From PALSA-1003 sp963791945 (GTDB lineage: Bacteria > Pseudomonadota > Gammaproteobacteria > Burkholderiales > Casimicrobiaceae), in assembly GCA_963791945.1 (NCBI GenBank), contig CAWBUD010000002.1, positions 434,001-498,000 of the forward strand: DNA of 64,000 nt. The letters are read 5' to 3'. The notes beneath the pieces were generated by a model. The model did no database searches and had not been told where the DNA came from. It saw only the letters and a program-made list of their open reading frames with translations. Positions 45,199 to 54,000 of the stretch are shown here, in pieces. Made by a program: the position numbers and the translations under genes. The stretch's first letter is position 1. Each line of letters opens with the position of its first letter.

Positions 45199-45984
45199 CT
45201 ACAACGGAACGCACGCGATCACGCCGATGGGACCTGAGCCCTCGGCGAGCCACCCTTGTCCCAGCATGTCGGCTCGCGTGGCGAGGCTCGTCGTGTACCG
45301 GTGATTGGGCGCGCCGCCCTGGCCGTTGTTATAGAGGCGATAAAGCGGTTGCGTCCCGGTCGGGCAATCGCCGGCAGATCCGGGCAGCAGGACCGAGAAC
45401 ACTTCGCCCTCGAACTGCCAATTGGGGTTCTGCTTGACGAACGCGCACTCGCTGGCTACGGGCGTGTAGAAGTGCGAGCTTTTCGGGGCGAAACTCGCGC
45501 TGAAGAAACGACACACGTTGACCTCGCCAGCCGTCCCGGCCGGATAGACGTTGAAGGTCTGCCCCGTGCGTACCCAGCCGGGGAACACCCCGGCGTCGAG
45601 CGCGGCAATCTCGTCGGCCAACGACGTTACGAAGTAGTGACCGAAGCCGGAGTAGAAGTACTCCACGGCGGTCGCGGCAGACGTACCTGGCACGGTGAAT
45701 GCCAAAGGGCTCGACTTCACTGACTGCTGACTGCCCCAGATCGGGTCGTTTACGGCGATCGCGGTCATGGTTACCACGTGCGCACCAGGAGCAATACCGG
45801 CCAAGTCGTACGCGCAGATATTGCCGCCCATGGCAGCTACGACAGGAGATGTCACCATGGAAGCGGTATCGACGTAGACGCCACATTGCGTGGCCCGGAC
45901 CACCAGCGGATCGGAGACGACGAAAGGAGCGGCCGTCGCGAATAGCGACGTGGCAGAGAAGTAAACAGTAGCGAGCAATCTCAT
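45199..45984 (-). CDS. secreted DUF5648-containing protein
   Basis: A 261-residue protein with a signal peptide (MRLLATVYFSATSLFATAA, cleavage near 19). Residues about 20-95 look like an Ig-like or fibronectin-like domain. From about 107 there are repeats of the DUF5648 type: AVEYFYSGFGHYFVTSLADEIAALD, SSHFYTPVASECAFVKQNPNW, and PLYRLYNNGQGGAPNHRYTTSL. Each has the aromatic-rich beta pattern Y-x-x-x-x-x-H-(F/Y)-x-T. Such repeats occur in secreted betaproteobacterial proteins and lipases; their role is probably binding. Exported; function unknown. Confidence 0.75.
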   Translation of the reverse strand: MRLLATVYFSATSLFATAAPFVVSDPLVVRATQCGVYVDTASMVTSPVVAAMGGNICAYDLAGIAPGAHVVTMTAIAVNDPIWGSQQSVKSSPLAFTVPGTSAATAVEYFYSGFGHYFVTSLADEIAALDAGVFPGWVRTGQTFNVYPAGTAGEVNVCRFFSASFAPKSSHFYTPVASECAFVKQNPNWQFEGEVFSVLLPGSAGDCPTGTQPLYRLYNNGQGGAPNHRYTTSLATRADMLGQGWLAEGSGPIGVIACVPL

Positions 45985-46536
45985 AACGCAGTAGTTAGTA
46001 TCTTCCGTCGAATCATGTCAGGAATCAACGGAGCTCCAGGCGCGCGGCCGCTTGCGTGCCAAGTCGTTGCTCTGTCCGGTATCGCGAACGAAGCGTCGGT
46101 ACATGCCGCGCGACCCTCTGCAAGATATCGATCCGTTGGTGCTATATCGCTTCCGGTTTCGCGATTCAGTGTCCGAGGGGCGCGATGTTACGGCGCCCGG
46201 ACATGATCCTCGGCCAAAATCAGGCCCTCCTGCGCCACCTTCGCCGACAGCGCCTTTAGTTTCAGCGTTTCAGCTGGTAGGTCTGCAGCAAGTCGTGAAC
46301 GATCGCTGCCACAGCGTTCGCAAGAAAAACAGTCAGTTGCCAGAAGCGACGCGGAACATCCTATGCCAGTTGCATATTTGGAAAGTGGCATCTGGATGCG
46401 ATACTCGCTTATCATTGTCGCGAAGCGGGCCGATGCTATCTCCGAAAAAGCTCGCGCATACGCGAGTAGTGCCGGACACGATTTTCGACGGCATTTCCTC
46501 GGTGTCTAACAAGTTTAGGAAAACAAAGGCTCTGCT
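45985..46536 (+). other. gap between divergent genes
   Basis: No gene is supported. A plus-strand frame (46052-46576) is open but overlaps the start of wbpD and is not recognisable; a short minus-strand frame (46188-46415) has an alanine/lysine-rich helical tail but no known family. The 3' end carries AAAGG seven bases before the wbpD ATG. Confidence 0.4.
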
Positions 46537-47034
46537 ATGCCCATCTCCGACACGGTTTGCCTCGGAGAGAACGTAAATATCTCTCAGCCGTCGCTGGTTA
46601 ACTTATACGGATGCACGATCGGTGACGAAACCAAGATCGGTGCGTTTGTCGAGATTCAGAAGAATGCGATGGTAGGTGCCCGGTGCAAGATATCTTCACA
46701 CACCTTCATTTGCGAAGGCGTTGTCATCGATGATGGTGTGTTCATCGGGCACGGTGTGATGTTCACCAACGATCGTTACCCCCGTGCTGCAAATGAGAAT
46801 GGCAGCCTGCAGACCGAAGCGGACTGGAAAGTGATACCAACACGGGTAAAGCGCATGGCCTCCATCGGATCCAACGTCACGATCCTTCCTGGAGTAACCA
46901 TCGGTGAAGGGGCGCTGGTCGGCGCGGGTGCAGTCGTCACCAAAGACGTTCCGGACTACACGGTTGCCGCTGGAGTGCCTGCGCGGGTCGTTGGGAGCAC
47001 GCGTATGCCCAACAAGCGAGGCGAAACGCAATGA
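46537..47034 (+). CDS. wbpD: left-handed beta-helix N-acetyltransferase (WbpD/WlbB-like)
   Basis: A 165-residue hexapeptide-repeat acyltransferase. Repeats such as IGDETKIGAFVEIQKNAMVGARCKI are interrupted by a loop with HGVMFTNDRYPRA, which holds the acetyl-CoA-site histidine/asparagine. The protein ends with IGSNVTILPGVTIGEGALVGAGAVVTKDV and AAGVPARVVG. It matches the WbpD/WlbB enzymes that acetylate the 3-amino group of UDP-2-acetamido-3-amino-2,3-dideoxyglucuronate. Its TGA overlaps the ATG of the next gene (ATGA), and wbpB and wbpE homologues follow, so the module fits the UDP-2,3-diacetamido-uronate pathway. Confidence 0.85.
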   Translation: MPISDTVCLGENVNISQPSLVNLYGCTIGDETKIGAFVEIQKNAMVGARCKISSHTFICEGVVIDDGVFIGHGVMFTNDRYPRAANENGSLQTEADWKVIPTRVKRMASIGSNVTILPGVTIGEGALVGAGAVVTKDVPDYTVAAGVPARVVGSTRMPNKRGETQ

Positions 47035-48061
47035 TCAACGTCGGTATCATCGGCTACGGTTACTGGGGCCCCAATCTCGTGAGGAATTTCGCTGAGACGC
47101 AAGGTGCCGCGGTTGCCGCGGTCGCGGACCTCGACGCGGCGAAGCTTGCGATCGTTCAGCGCCGCTATCCCGACGTGAAGACGACCACCGACTTCCAGGA
47201 TCTGCTTGCGGATTCGTCCATCGACGCCATTGCGATCGCCACGCCGGTCAGGACCCACTTCGAGCTTGGCATGGCGGCTCTTCAAGCCGGCAAGCATCTG
47301 TGGCTTGAAAAGCCGATGGCCGAAACTTCCGTCCAGGCCCGCAAATTGATCGACGAAGCCGAGCGGCGTCAGCGGGTAGCTATATGTCGATCACACCTTT
47401 ATCTATACCGGTGCAGTCCGCAAGATGGCCGAGATCATCAAGGGCGGCGAGCTCGGCCAGAGTGTACTACTACGATTCCATCCGGGTGAATCTTGGTCTA
47501 TTCCAGCGCGACGTAAACGTGATTGCCGATCTTGCCGTGCACGACTTTTCGATCCTCGACTATATTCTGCGTGAACACCCGATCGCGGTGTCGGCCAGCG
47601 GCACCAATCATTTTCCCGGCACGCCCGAGAATCTGGCTTATATCACCCTGTTCTACGATTCAGGGATCATCGCCCACACCAACGTAAGCTGGCTGGCGCC
47701 GGTCAAGGTGCGCCAGATCCTCGTCGGCGGGAGCAAGAAGATGATCATCTACAATGACCTCGAGCCGAGCGAGAAGATTAAGGTGTACGACAAGGGAGTC
47801 ACCTTCACCGATGATCCCAAGCAGATCTATGAGATGCGGGTCACCCAGCGGACCGGAGACATGTGGGCGCCCAAGCTGGCGAGCACAGAGGCGCTCAGTC
47901 TAGGGGGCAAGCATTTCGTCGACTGCATCGAGCACGGCAAGGCGCCCGAGACCGACGGGTACCTCGGCCTGCGAGTCATCGAGTTGATCGAGGCGGCTAC
48001 GAGTTCAATGCGCGGCAAGGGCGAAACCGTGTACTTGCAACGGAAGGGAAACAAGTCGTGA
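47031..48061 (+). pseudogene. wbpB: WbpB/WlbA-like UDP-GlcNAcA 3-dehydrogenase with two frameshifts
   Basis: A Gfo/Idh/MocA oxidoreductase that would be about 340 residues. Frame 1 (from ATG 47031) reads VGIIGYGYWGPNLVRNF and LWLEKPMAETS up to about 47380. The next segment, VDHTFIYTGAVRKMAEIIKG, is one base further on (47386-47460), and the rest (VYYYDSIRVNLGLF, NVIADLAVHDFSILDYIL) is one base further again (from 47462 to TGA 48061). Two single-base insertions thus split a protein whose motifs are otherwise well preserved. WbpB oxidises the 3-position of UDP-GlcNAc uronate before transamination by WbpE. Either the gene is recently broken or the sequence has two errors. Confidence 0.85.
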
Positions 48062-49191
48062 TTCCGTTTCTCGATCTCAAGGCACAGTACGCTTCGATCA
48101 AGAGCGAAGTGAACGCTGCCATTCAGGGCGTTCTCGACAGCTGCCAGTTCACGCTGGGTAGCGAAGTGGCCGCATTCGAGGAAGAGTTTGCCGCCTATTG
48201 TCATGCGAAACACGGCATCGGCGTGAACACCGGGACCAGCGCGCTGCATCTTGCGCTGCTTGCCGCAAACATCGGCTCCGGCGACGAAGTCATCACGGTG
48301 CCATTCACCTTTGTCGCAACGGTGTCCGCGATCCATTACACGGGAGCAACGCCGATCTTTGTCGATGTCGATCCGCGAACTTTTACCATGGACGTCACCG
48401 CGATCGAGGCGGCAATTACCGACAGAACCAAGGCGATCCTTCCTGTGCACCTGTACGGCCAGCCCGCGGACATGGACCCGATCCTGGAAATCGCGCAGAG
48501 GCGCGGTTTGCTCGTGATCGAAGATGCGGCGCAGGCCCACGGCGCGGAGTACAAGGGACGACGCGCGGGAAGTATGGGCGACATGGGCTGCTTCAGCTTC
48601 TACCCCGGCAAGAACCTGGGGGCCTACGGTGAAGGCGGCATGGTGGTGACGGACAATGCGGACTACGCGCGTACGATCCGCATGCTTCGCGACTGGGGCG
48701 CGGAGAAGAAATATCAGCACGTCCTCAAGGGCTACAACTACCGCATGGAAGGGATTCAAGGTGCCGTGCTGAGGGTCAAGCTACGGCATTTGGAATCATG
48801 GACCGAGGCGCGTCGTGCCGCTGCGCGGCGTTACGACCGGCTATTGGCCGGCAGCGGCCTGCCCACTCCACTGGCCATGACGTACGCTCGACACGTCTAT
48901 CACGTCTATGCGATACGGAGCGCCCAGCGCCAGCAATGGCAAGAAGCACTGCAAGCGCAAGGCATTCAGACCGGAATTCATTATCCCATCCCCGTTCATC
49001 TGCTTCCCGCGTTTGCCGACTTGGGTTACAGAGCGGGTCAGTTCCCCCACTCCGAGCAAGCGGCGAACGAAGTGTTATCGCTCCCGATGTTTGCCGAGCT
49101 GACGGCGGAGCAAAGCGAGGTCGTCAGTCGCGCTGTGCGAAGCCTCGCGTCCAAGACTCCGGCTACCAGAGCCATGGCGAGCGCGAAATGA
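48058..49191 (+). CDS. wbpE: DegT/DnrJ/EryC1/StrS sugar aminotransferase (WbpE/WlbC-like)
   Basis: A 377-residue PLP enzyme starting at GTG 48058, which overlaps the wbpB stop (GTGA) and has GGAAGGG eight bases upstream. The open frame extends further upstream but only inside wbpB. Motifs: IPFLDLKAQYASIKSEV, NTGTSALHLAL, IEDAAQAHGAEYKG, and FSFYPGKNLGAYGEGG with the PLP lysine near 185. It transfers an amino group from glutamate to the 3-keto sugar made by WbpB. The product is then acetylated by WbpD. Confidence 0.9.
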   Translation: MIPFLDLKAQYASIKSEVNAAIQGVLDSCQFTLGSEVAAFEEEFAAYCHAKHGIGVNTGTSALHLALLAANIGSGDEVITVPFTFVATVSAIHYTGATPIFVDVDPRTFTMDVTAIEAAITDRTKAILPVHLYGQPADMDPILEIAQRRGLLVIEDAAQAHGAEYKGRRAGSMGDMGCFSFYPGKNLGAYGEGGMVVTDNADYARTIRMLRDWGAEKKYQHVLKGYNYRMEGIQGAVLRVKLRHLESWTEARRAAARRYDRLLAGSGLPTPLAMTYARHVYHVYAIRSAQRQQWQEALQAQGIQTGIHYPIPVHLLPAFADLGYRAGQFPHSEQAANEVLSLPMFAELTAEQSEVVSRAVRSLASKTPATRAMASAK

Positions 49192-49234
49192 ACCGGAGAC
49201 AACCCATCCGCCGTCGCCGCTACGAAAATCATGG

Positions 49235-49894
49235 ATGTCCGCCGCCCTCGCCGCACTCTTCGTGCGCCGGGAGCGCTGGACCCTCACCTGGACCGGCAGA
49301 CTGCTGACTCTGGCCGTCGTGGCAGTGGTCACGGTGATCCTGGCGCGGGGGCTCTGCAGCTTTCTGGCGATCACCAGTCCGGTCGGCGGGCAATTCCTGG
49401 TCGTTTAGGGCTGGATGCCGGCCTACGCCTATCGCGAGGCTGCGGCACAGTTTCGCAAAGGAGGCTACCGCAAAATCATTGCCGCCGGGGTGACACAAGA
49501 GGATGCTGGTATGGAGACAGGACTGCCTGAGCACTCTGGGGCGGAAAAGCTGATCCAATTCGGTGTTCCCAGCGAGCTGGTCGTGACGGCGTCCTCTGAG
49601 GAAGTTCAACGCGATCGAACCTTTCACGCTGCCACGGCCGTGAAACAGTGGCTGCAAGAGCAAGGCCTGCGCACGACGTCGATCGACGTTGTCACCGTCG
49701 GGCCCCACGCCCGCAGATCCCGGCTGCTCTATGAAGAAGCCCTTGGCCCTGAGGTCGAGGTCGGTGTCATTGCCGTTGAGGATCGGCGGTTTGACCCGAA
49801 TCACTGGTGGCGGTCCAGCGCGGGCGTGCGCACGGTTGTCGATGAGGCGATCGCGTATTTGTACGCAAGGATTCTCTTTTCACCGCCGCAATAG
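49235..49894 (+). pseudogene. DUF218 (YdcF/SanA-like) gene with an in-frame amber codon
   Basis: From ATG 49235 the frame reads MSAALAALFVRRERW and a membrane helix (LLTLAVVAVVTVILARGL), then GGQFLVV, a TAG at 49406-49408, and GWMPAYAYREAAAQFRKGGY continuing to TAA-free open sequence ending at 49894. In DUF218 proteins this spot normally reads V-x-E-G-W, so a single G-to-T change (GAG to TAG) explains the stop. The remainder (EDAGMETGLPEHSGAEKLIQ, then TAVKQWLQEQGLR) is well preserved. Restart at ATG 49415 would give a 159-residue domain without its membrane anchor. It follows wbpE by 43 bases. Confidence 0.7.
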
Positions 49895-49903
49895 CCTGAC
49901 CGG

Positions 49904-50851
49904 TTACTTCGGCGCAGCCTCGAGCAGGGCAAGGATGAGCGGCGTAGTAACGGCGGCGAGGGCGGTGGAAATGACGAGGCTCGACGCGACCGGGCCGCTC
50001 AGCGTGTCGAACTGCCGCGACATGAGATAGACGTTCGCACCGACGGGCAGGGCAGCGAGGAGCACGATCGCCTGCGTTTCGAGCGGCGTCAGCGATAGCG
50101 CCCGGGCCAGCAACCATACTGCGAGCGGTTGTCCCGCGAGCTTCATGACCGTGATCGCGGCGCTTACTTTCCAGCCTTCGCGGATGCCGTATTGGGCGAG
50201 GCCCATGCCGAGCGCGATCAGCGACATGGGAATGGCGGCGTCGCTGATGAGTGAAAGCGTTTGATCGACGACGCCGGGCAAGGGCAGCCCGGCGAGCCCC
50301 CACACCGTGCCGAGGAGTATGCTCGCGACGATCGGGTTGCCGAGCACGGCTTTCGCCGCCTGGATGTACCCCGACCACGACACGGCGCGATGGCGCGCCC
50401 ATTCGACCGACACCGTCACGAGCGTCCATAGAAGCAGCGCGTTGAACACCAGCACCAGCGAGATCGCGGGCAACGCCCGCTCTCCAAGCGTCACCCGCGC
50501 CAGAGGCACGCCAAGGAGCACGTTGTTGGAAAAAATCCCGCCCAGCGCGAACACCGATTGCGCCACGCCGTCGAGGCGGAAGACGCGAGATGCGACCACG
50601 CGGCCCACCACGAACACCGCGAGACAGGCGCCGAAATAGGCGATGAGCAGCCGCGCATCGACGGGAGGCAGCCGCGAAAAGTCGCTCATCAGCCGGAATA
50701 GCAGCGCCGGGACCGCGACGTAGAACACGAATCGGGTCAACGCATCGGCGACCGGCCTCGGCCAGTTCCCCCAGCGCGTCAGCGCGTAGCCGACGAGCAC
50801 CAGGAAGAAAAGCGGCGCGGTGAGCGCGACGATGCGCGCGAAGTCCTGCAC
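49904..50851 (-). CDS. AEC family transporter (auxin efflux carrier-like)
   Basis: A 315-residue permease with about 10 helices in two halves. It has IVALTAPLFFLVLVGYALTR, RFVFYVAVPALLFRLMSDF, NNVLLGVPLARVTLG, NPIVASILLGTVWGLAGLPLP and DAAIPMSLIALGMGL, all typical of the AEC family (MdcF/YfdV group) of carboxylate or amino-acid exporters. The start is placed at GTG 50851, 13 bases after the stop of the GGDEF gene on the same strand; the longer open frame overlaps that gene. Substrate cannot be told. Confidence 0.85.
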   Translation of the reverse strand: MQDFARIVALTAPLFFLVLVGYALTRWGNWPRPVADALTRFVFYVAVPALLFRLMSDFSRLPPVDARLLIAYFGACLAVFVVGRVVASRVFRLDGVAQSVFALGGIFSNNVLLGVPLARVTLGERALPAISLVLVFNALLLWTLVTVSVEWARHRAVSWSGYIQAAKAVLGNPIVASILLGTVWGLAGLPLPGVVDQTLSLISDAAIPMSLIALGMGLAQYGIREGWKVSAAITVMKLAGQPLAVWLLARALSLTPLETQAIVLLAALPVGANVYLMSRQFDTLSGPVASSLVISTALAAVTTPLILALLEAAPK

Positions 50852-50864
50852 GCCTGGCTTGCTC

Positions 50865-52505
50865 TCAGCGCACGCAGTTCCGTCCTGCTCGCTTGGCTTC
50901 GTAGAGCCGTGCGTCGGCCGCAGCGAGCATCTCGGCACTGCTTGCGTGGCTCGATCGGTCGGCGATGCCGATGCTGATCGTCACTTCGAGCCCCGGGCGC
51001 AACGCATCCCAGGCGTGGCTCGCGACCGCCGCGCGCAGCCGCTCGCAGACGCCGAACGCGACCTCGGAAGCCATGTCGAGCAGGACCAGGACGAATTCCT
51101 CGCCGCCGTAGCGCCCGGCGACGTCGCTCGGCCGGCAAGCCGAGCGCAGGATCCCGCCGACCGTGCGCAGCACTTCGTCGCCGACCGCGTGCGAATGGCG
51201 GTCGTTGATCGACTTGAAGTGATCGATGTCGGCGACCGCGAAGCACAGCGGGCGGTTCTCCTTCACGGCCTGGATGAATACGCGCTCGAGGCTCGCGTCG
51301 AGATGGCGGCGGCTGGCGAGTCCGGTGAGCGCATCTTCCTGCGTCTCCGCCGTGAGGAGCACGTTAGCCGCGGCGAGCTCGTCACGCTCGGCCCGGTATC
51401 CATCGGCTTCGTCGCGGACCTTCTTCACCGCGAGCTGCACGACCAGGTTGCGCGCCTTGTTCTCGGCTTCCTCGGAGTGCAGCGCACGGTCGAGCCGGTG
51501 GTACTGCTTGTAGCTCTCGAGCGCCGCGGCCGTGTCACCCAGCGCTTCCTGGCACTGCGACAGCTCGTGCCACGCGCGCATCATGCGCTCCTTGGACTTG
51601 AGCTCCTCGCCCATCCGCAAGGCGCTGCGCAGCGGCACGAGCGCCTCCCGGCCGCGCCCCAGCCGGCGCAGGGCTTCGCCGATGTTGGTGAGACAGAGCG
51701 CCTCGTCGTAACGCGAGCCCATCGCGTGCAGGGCCTCGAGCTGCACGTGGAACAGCGAAAGCGCCCGTTCCAGATCGCCCAGCTCGGCGACGGCGCTGCC
51801 GACGTTGCCCATCGCCAGCGCTTTCAGGTGCACGTCGCCCGCATCCTCGGCGAGCGAAACGGCCTCCTCGAACAGGCTCCTGGCGCGAGCCAGATCGTCC
51901 CCCTCCGGACGCTGCTGGCCCAGGCGCAGGAACAACACGCCGAGGCTGTTCAGGCTCGCGGCGATCGCGGCGCGATCGTCGAGCCTGCGCCGCCGCTCGA
52001 GTGCAGCTTCGTAGAACTCGCGCGCCCGGGCGAGATCGCCGAGGCGCGCGTAGACCATCCCGAGGCGGTGATATACGGCGGCAACGGCTGCTTCGTCGGA
52101 CGTGCCCTGGAGAAGTTGCAGCGCCTCCTCGAGCCTGCTCATCGCCAGCGCGTAGTCGCCGATGTAGATATCGACCGAGGCGATGCGGTGAAGGCAGCGA
52201 ACCTGGCTGGCGCGGTCATGGAGGCCGCGCCAGCGCTCGAGGGAGGCGAAGTACTGCCCCAGCGCCTCGGGATACGCCGAAAGCGCGTAGTGCGCTTCGG
52301 CCAGAGCTTCGCCGGCCAACGCGCAGCCCGCCGGATCGTTCGCACGCTCGGCGTTCGCCAGCGCTGCGCGGGCGGGAGCCAGCGCGCGCTGCGCTGCGCC
52401 TTCGCGAACGAGATTCTGCGCCTCGCTGATCAGTGCATCGATCGAGGGCGCACTGATCGCCGGAGCATCTCCGCGAGCGGGCAACGGCTGGCCTTCGGCG
52501 CTCAT
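50865..52505 (-). CDS. TPR-containing diguanylate cyclase (GGDEF)
   Basis: A 546-residue cytoplasmic protein. Residues about 20-340 are tetratricopeptide repeats (for example AVYHRLGMVYARLGDLARAR, AIAASLNSLGVLFLRLGQ, ALAMGNVGSAVAELGDLERA, EALCLTNIGEALRRLGRG), followed by a coiled coil. The C-terminal domain (about 380-546) is GGDEF with DALTGLASRRHLD, FAVADIDHFKSINDRHSHAVGD and GRYGGEEFVLVLLD, so the active-site motif GGEEF is intact. An RxxD-like inhibitory site is not obvious. It would make cyclic di-GMP; TPR repeats may sense a partner. Cyclic di-GMP commonly controls polysaccharide production, a possible link to the neighbouring locus (inference). Confidence 0.92.
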   Translation of the reverse strand: MSAEGQPLPARGDAPAISAPSIDALISEAQNLVREGAAQRALAPARAALANAERANDPAGCALAGEALAEAHYALSAYPEALGQYFASLERWRGLHDRASQVRCLHRIASVDIYIGDYALAMSRLEEALQLLQGTSDEAAVAAVYHRLGMVYARLGDLARAREFYEAALERRRRLDDRAAIAASLNSLGVLFLRLGQQRPEGDDLARARSLFEEAVSLAEDAGDVHLKALAMGNVGSAVAELGDLERALSLFHVQLEALHAMGSRYDEALCLTNIGEALRRLGRGREALVPLRSALRMGEELKSKERMMRAWHELSQCQEALGDTAAALESYKQYHRLDRALHSEEAENKARNLVVQLAVKKVRDEADGYRAERDELAAANVLLTAETQEDALTGLASRRHLDASLERVFIQAVKENRPLCFAVADIDHFKSINDRHSHAVGDEVLRTVGGILRSACRPSDVAGRYGGEEFVLVLLDMASEVAFGVCERLRAAVASHAWDALRPGLEVTISIGIADRSSHASSAEMLAAADARLYEAKRAGRNCVR

Positions 52506-52533
52506 GACACGCAATGCCGCGGTGCCCGCCGTT

Positions 52534-53100
52534 CTACACCTGGCGCGGGCCGATCAGCGCGAGAAATTCCTCGCGCGTGGCGGTGGAGTCACGGAACACG
52601 CCGAGCACGGAAGAGGTGACCATGACGGAGTTCTGCTTCTCCACGCCGCGCATCATCATGCACAGGTGCTGCGCCTCGATCATCACGCCGACGCCCACGG
52701 CATCGATCGCCTGCATGATTTCCTCCGAGATCTGCTCGGTCAGCCGCTCCTGGAGCTGCAGCCGTCGCGCGTACATGTCGACGACGCGGGCAAGCTTCGA
52801 GACGCCGAACACGCGGCCGCTGGGAATGTAGCCGATGTGGCAGCGGCCGAAGAAGGGGAGCATGTGGTGCTCGCACAGGCTGTAGACCTCGATGTTCTTG
52901 CAGATCACCATGCTGTTGGTGCGCTGCGTGAAGATCGCGCCGTTGATGAGCTTCTTGGCGTCGGTCTGATAACCCGAGGTAAGAAAGCGCAGCGCTTCCG
53001 CCACGCGGCGCGGGGTACGTTCGAGCCCTTCACGCGCCGGGTCTTCGCCAAGCTCCACGAGGATGCCGCGGACGAGCGACTCGAGCTTCTGCTCCTTCAT
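52534..53100 (-). CDS. folE: GTP cyclohydrolase I
   Basis: A 188-residue enzyme that converts GTP to 7,8-dihydroneopterin triphosphate, the first step of tetrahydrofolate synthesis. Zinc ligands and active-site residues are visible in YSLCEHHMLPFFGRCHIGY (near 73) and EAQHLCMMMRGVEKQNS (near 142), with GVSKLARVVDMYARRLQLQERLT between. Length and motifs match FolE. It ends 29 bases before the GGDEF gene start on the same strand. Confidence 0.97.
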   Translation of the reverse strand: MKEQKLESLVRGILVELGEDPAREGLERTPRRVAEALRFLTSGYQTDAKKLINGAIFTQRTNSMVICKNIEVYSLCEHHMLPFFGRCHIGYIPSGRVFGVSKLARVVDMYARRLQLQERLTEQISEEIMQAIDAVGVGVMIEAQHLCMMMRGVEKQNSVMVTSSVLGVFRDSTATREEFLALIGPRQV

Positions 53101-53203
53101 TGCCGGACTCCGAGCGGGTGGGGCAGGGATTATCCCATAGGGGCCGGACGCGGCGTCCGAGGCATAATGCGCTTCGAGTACTTTTCGAATCGAGGAGCGA
53201 GCG

Positions 53204-53878
53204 ATGGGGCAGTGGCTTCAACTGAACGCGGACGACGGATTCCGGCTCTCGGCCTACCGCGCCGATCCGGAAGGCGGCAAGACGGCGCGCGGCGGGCTGG
53301 TCGTCGTGCAGGAGATCTTCGGCGTCAACGGTCACATCCGCGGCGTGTGCGACGGCTTCGCGGCCGACGGTTACGTGGCGATCGCGCCGGCGCTGTTCGA
53401 TCGCTACCAGCGCAACTTCGAGGTCGGCTATTCGCCGGAAGAGATCGCGCTCGGGCGCGAGCTCAAGGCCAAAGCAGCGACCGACGCGGCGCTCAAGGAC
53501 ATAGCAGCGGCGCGAGACGCCGTCGCCGATGCGGGCCGGGTGGGCATCGTCGGCTACTGCTGGGGCGGATTCATCGCCTGGATGAGCGCGGCGCGCCTGC
53601 CGGGATTCGCCTGCGCGGTGCCCTACTACGGCGGAGGCATCGTCGAAGCCGCCGGGGAACAGCCGAAGTGCCCGGTCATGGCCCATTTCGGCGAGCGGGA
53701 CGCGGCCATTCCGGTGGCGGGGGTGCGCCAGTTCGCCGCCGCGCATCCGGAAGTGCAGCTCTTCCTCTACGACGCCGAGCACGGCTTCAACTGCGATCAG
53801 CGCAAGAGCTACGATCCCGCGTCCGCGAAGATCGCCCGCGAGCGCACGCTCGACTTCCTTCGCAAGCACGTCGGCTGA
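53204..53878 (+). CDS. dienelactone hydrolase family protein
   Basis: A 224-residue alpha/beta hydrolase. The nucleophile elbow is GIVGYCWGGFIAW (Cys near 121), the acid HFGERDAAIPVAG (Asp near 168), and the base DAEHGFNCDQR (His near 200), i.e. the Cys-Asp-His triad of dienelactone hydrolases. VVVQEIFGVNGHIRGVCDG near 32 carries the conserved glutamate. GAGGAG lies eight bases before ATG 53204. Its natural substrate may be a lactone or ester other than dienelactone. It is divergent from folE. Confidence 0.93.
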   Translation: MGQWLQLNADDGFRLSAYRADPEGGKTARGGLVVVQEIFGVNGHIRGVCDGFAADGYVAIAPALFDRYQRNFEVGYSPEEIALGRELKAKAATDAALKDIAAARDAVADAGRVGIVGYCWGGFIAWMSAARLPGFACAVPYYGGGIVEAAGEQPKCPVMAHFGERDAAIPVAGVRQFAAAHPEVQLFLYDAEHGFNCDQRKSYDPASAKIARERTLDFLRKHVG

Positions 53879-53934
53879 CCGCCGGCAGGGCGCGGCGCGA
53901 GACTTTGGTACGCGCCGTGCTCGCTTGGTACCAA

Positions 53935-53953
53935 TAGTTGACAGAAGCAACTA
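53935..53953. promoter_or_regulatory. probable operator of the marR-GNAT gene
   Basis: TAGTTG and CAACTA form a perfect six-base inverted repeat with a seven-base spacer, 48 bases upstream of the MarR-GNAT start. A further CAAGTTGACA follows, and TTGACA boxes occur at 53938-53943 and 53959-53964. A palindrome of this size overlapping a -35-like element is what a MarR dimer would bind for autoregulation. No binding data; inference from symmetry and position. Confidence 0.45.
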
Positions 53954-54000
53954 ACAAGTTGACATTAGCATCGATAGCCTGATTGCTGGAGTCGAATGCG

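Noticed and set aside
46052..46576. Plus-strand frame of 174 codons before wbpD
   Set aside because: It overlaps the real wbpD start in another frame, has no ribosome-binding site and an unrecognisable translation.
47380..47465. Programmed frameshifting in wbpB
   Set aside because: No slippery heptamer or pause structure lies at either joint, and the family never needs frameshifting; mutation or sequence error is simpler.
1..49900. Exosortase/PEP-CTERM or Wza-Wzc export system
   Set aside because: Exopolysaccharide clusters often include these, but no exosortase, PEP-CTERM tail, Wza lipoprotein or Wzc kinase was found in the window.
50820..52619. Plus-strand open frame of 599 codons
   Set aside because: Exactly antisense to the TPR-GGDEF gene, which has intact domain motifs on the other strand.
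52504..53937. Plus-strand open frame of 477 codons and minus-strand frame 53030-53950
   Set aside because: They shadow folE and the dienelactone hydrolase gene; both real genes have full catalytic motifs.
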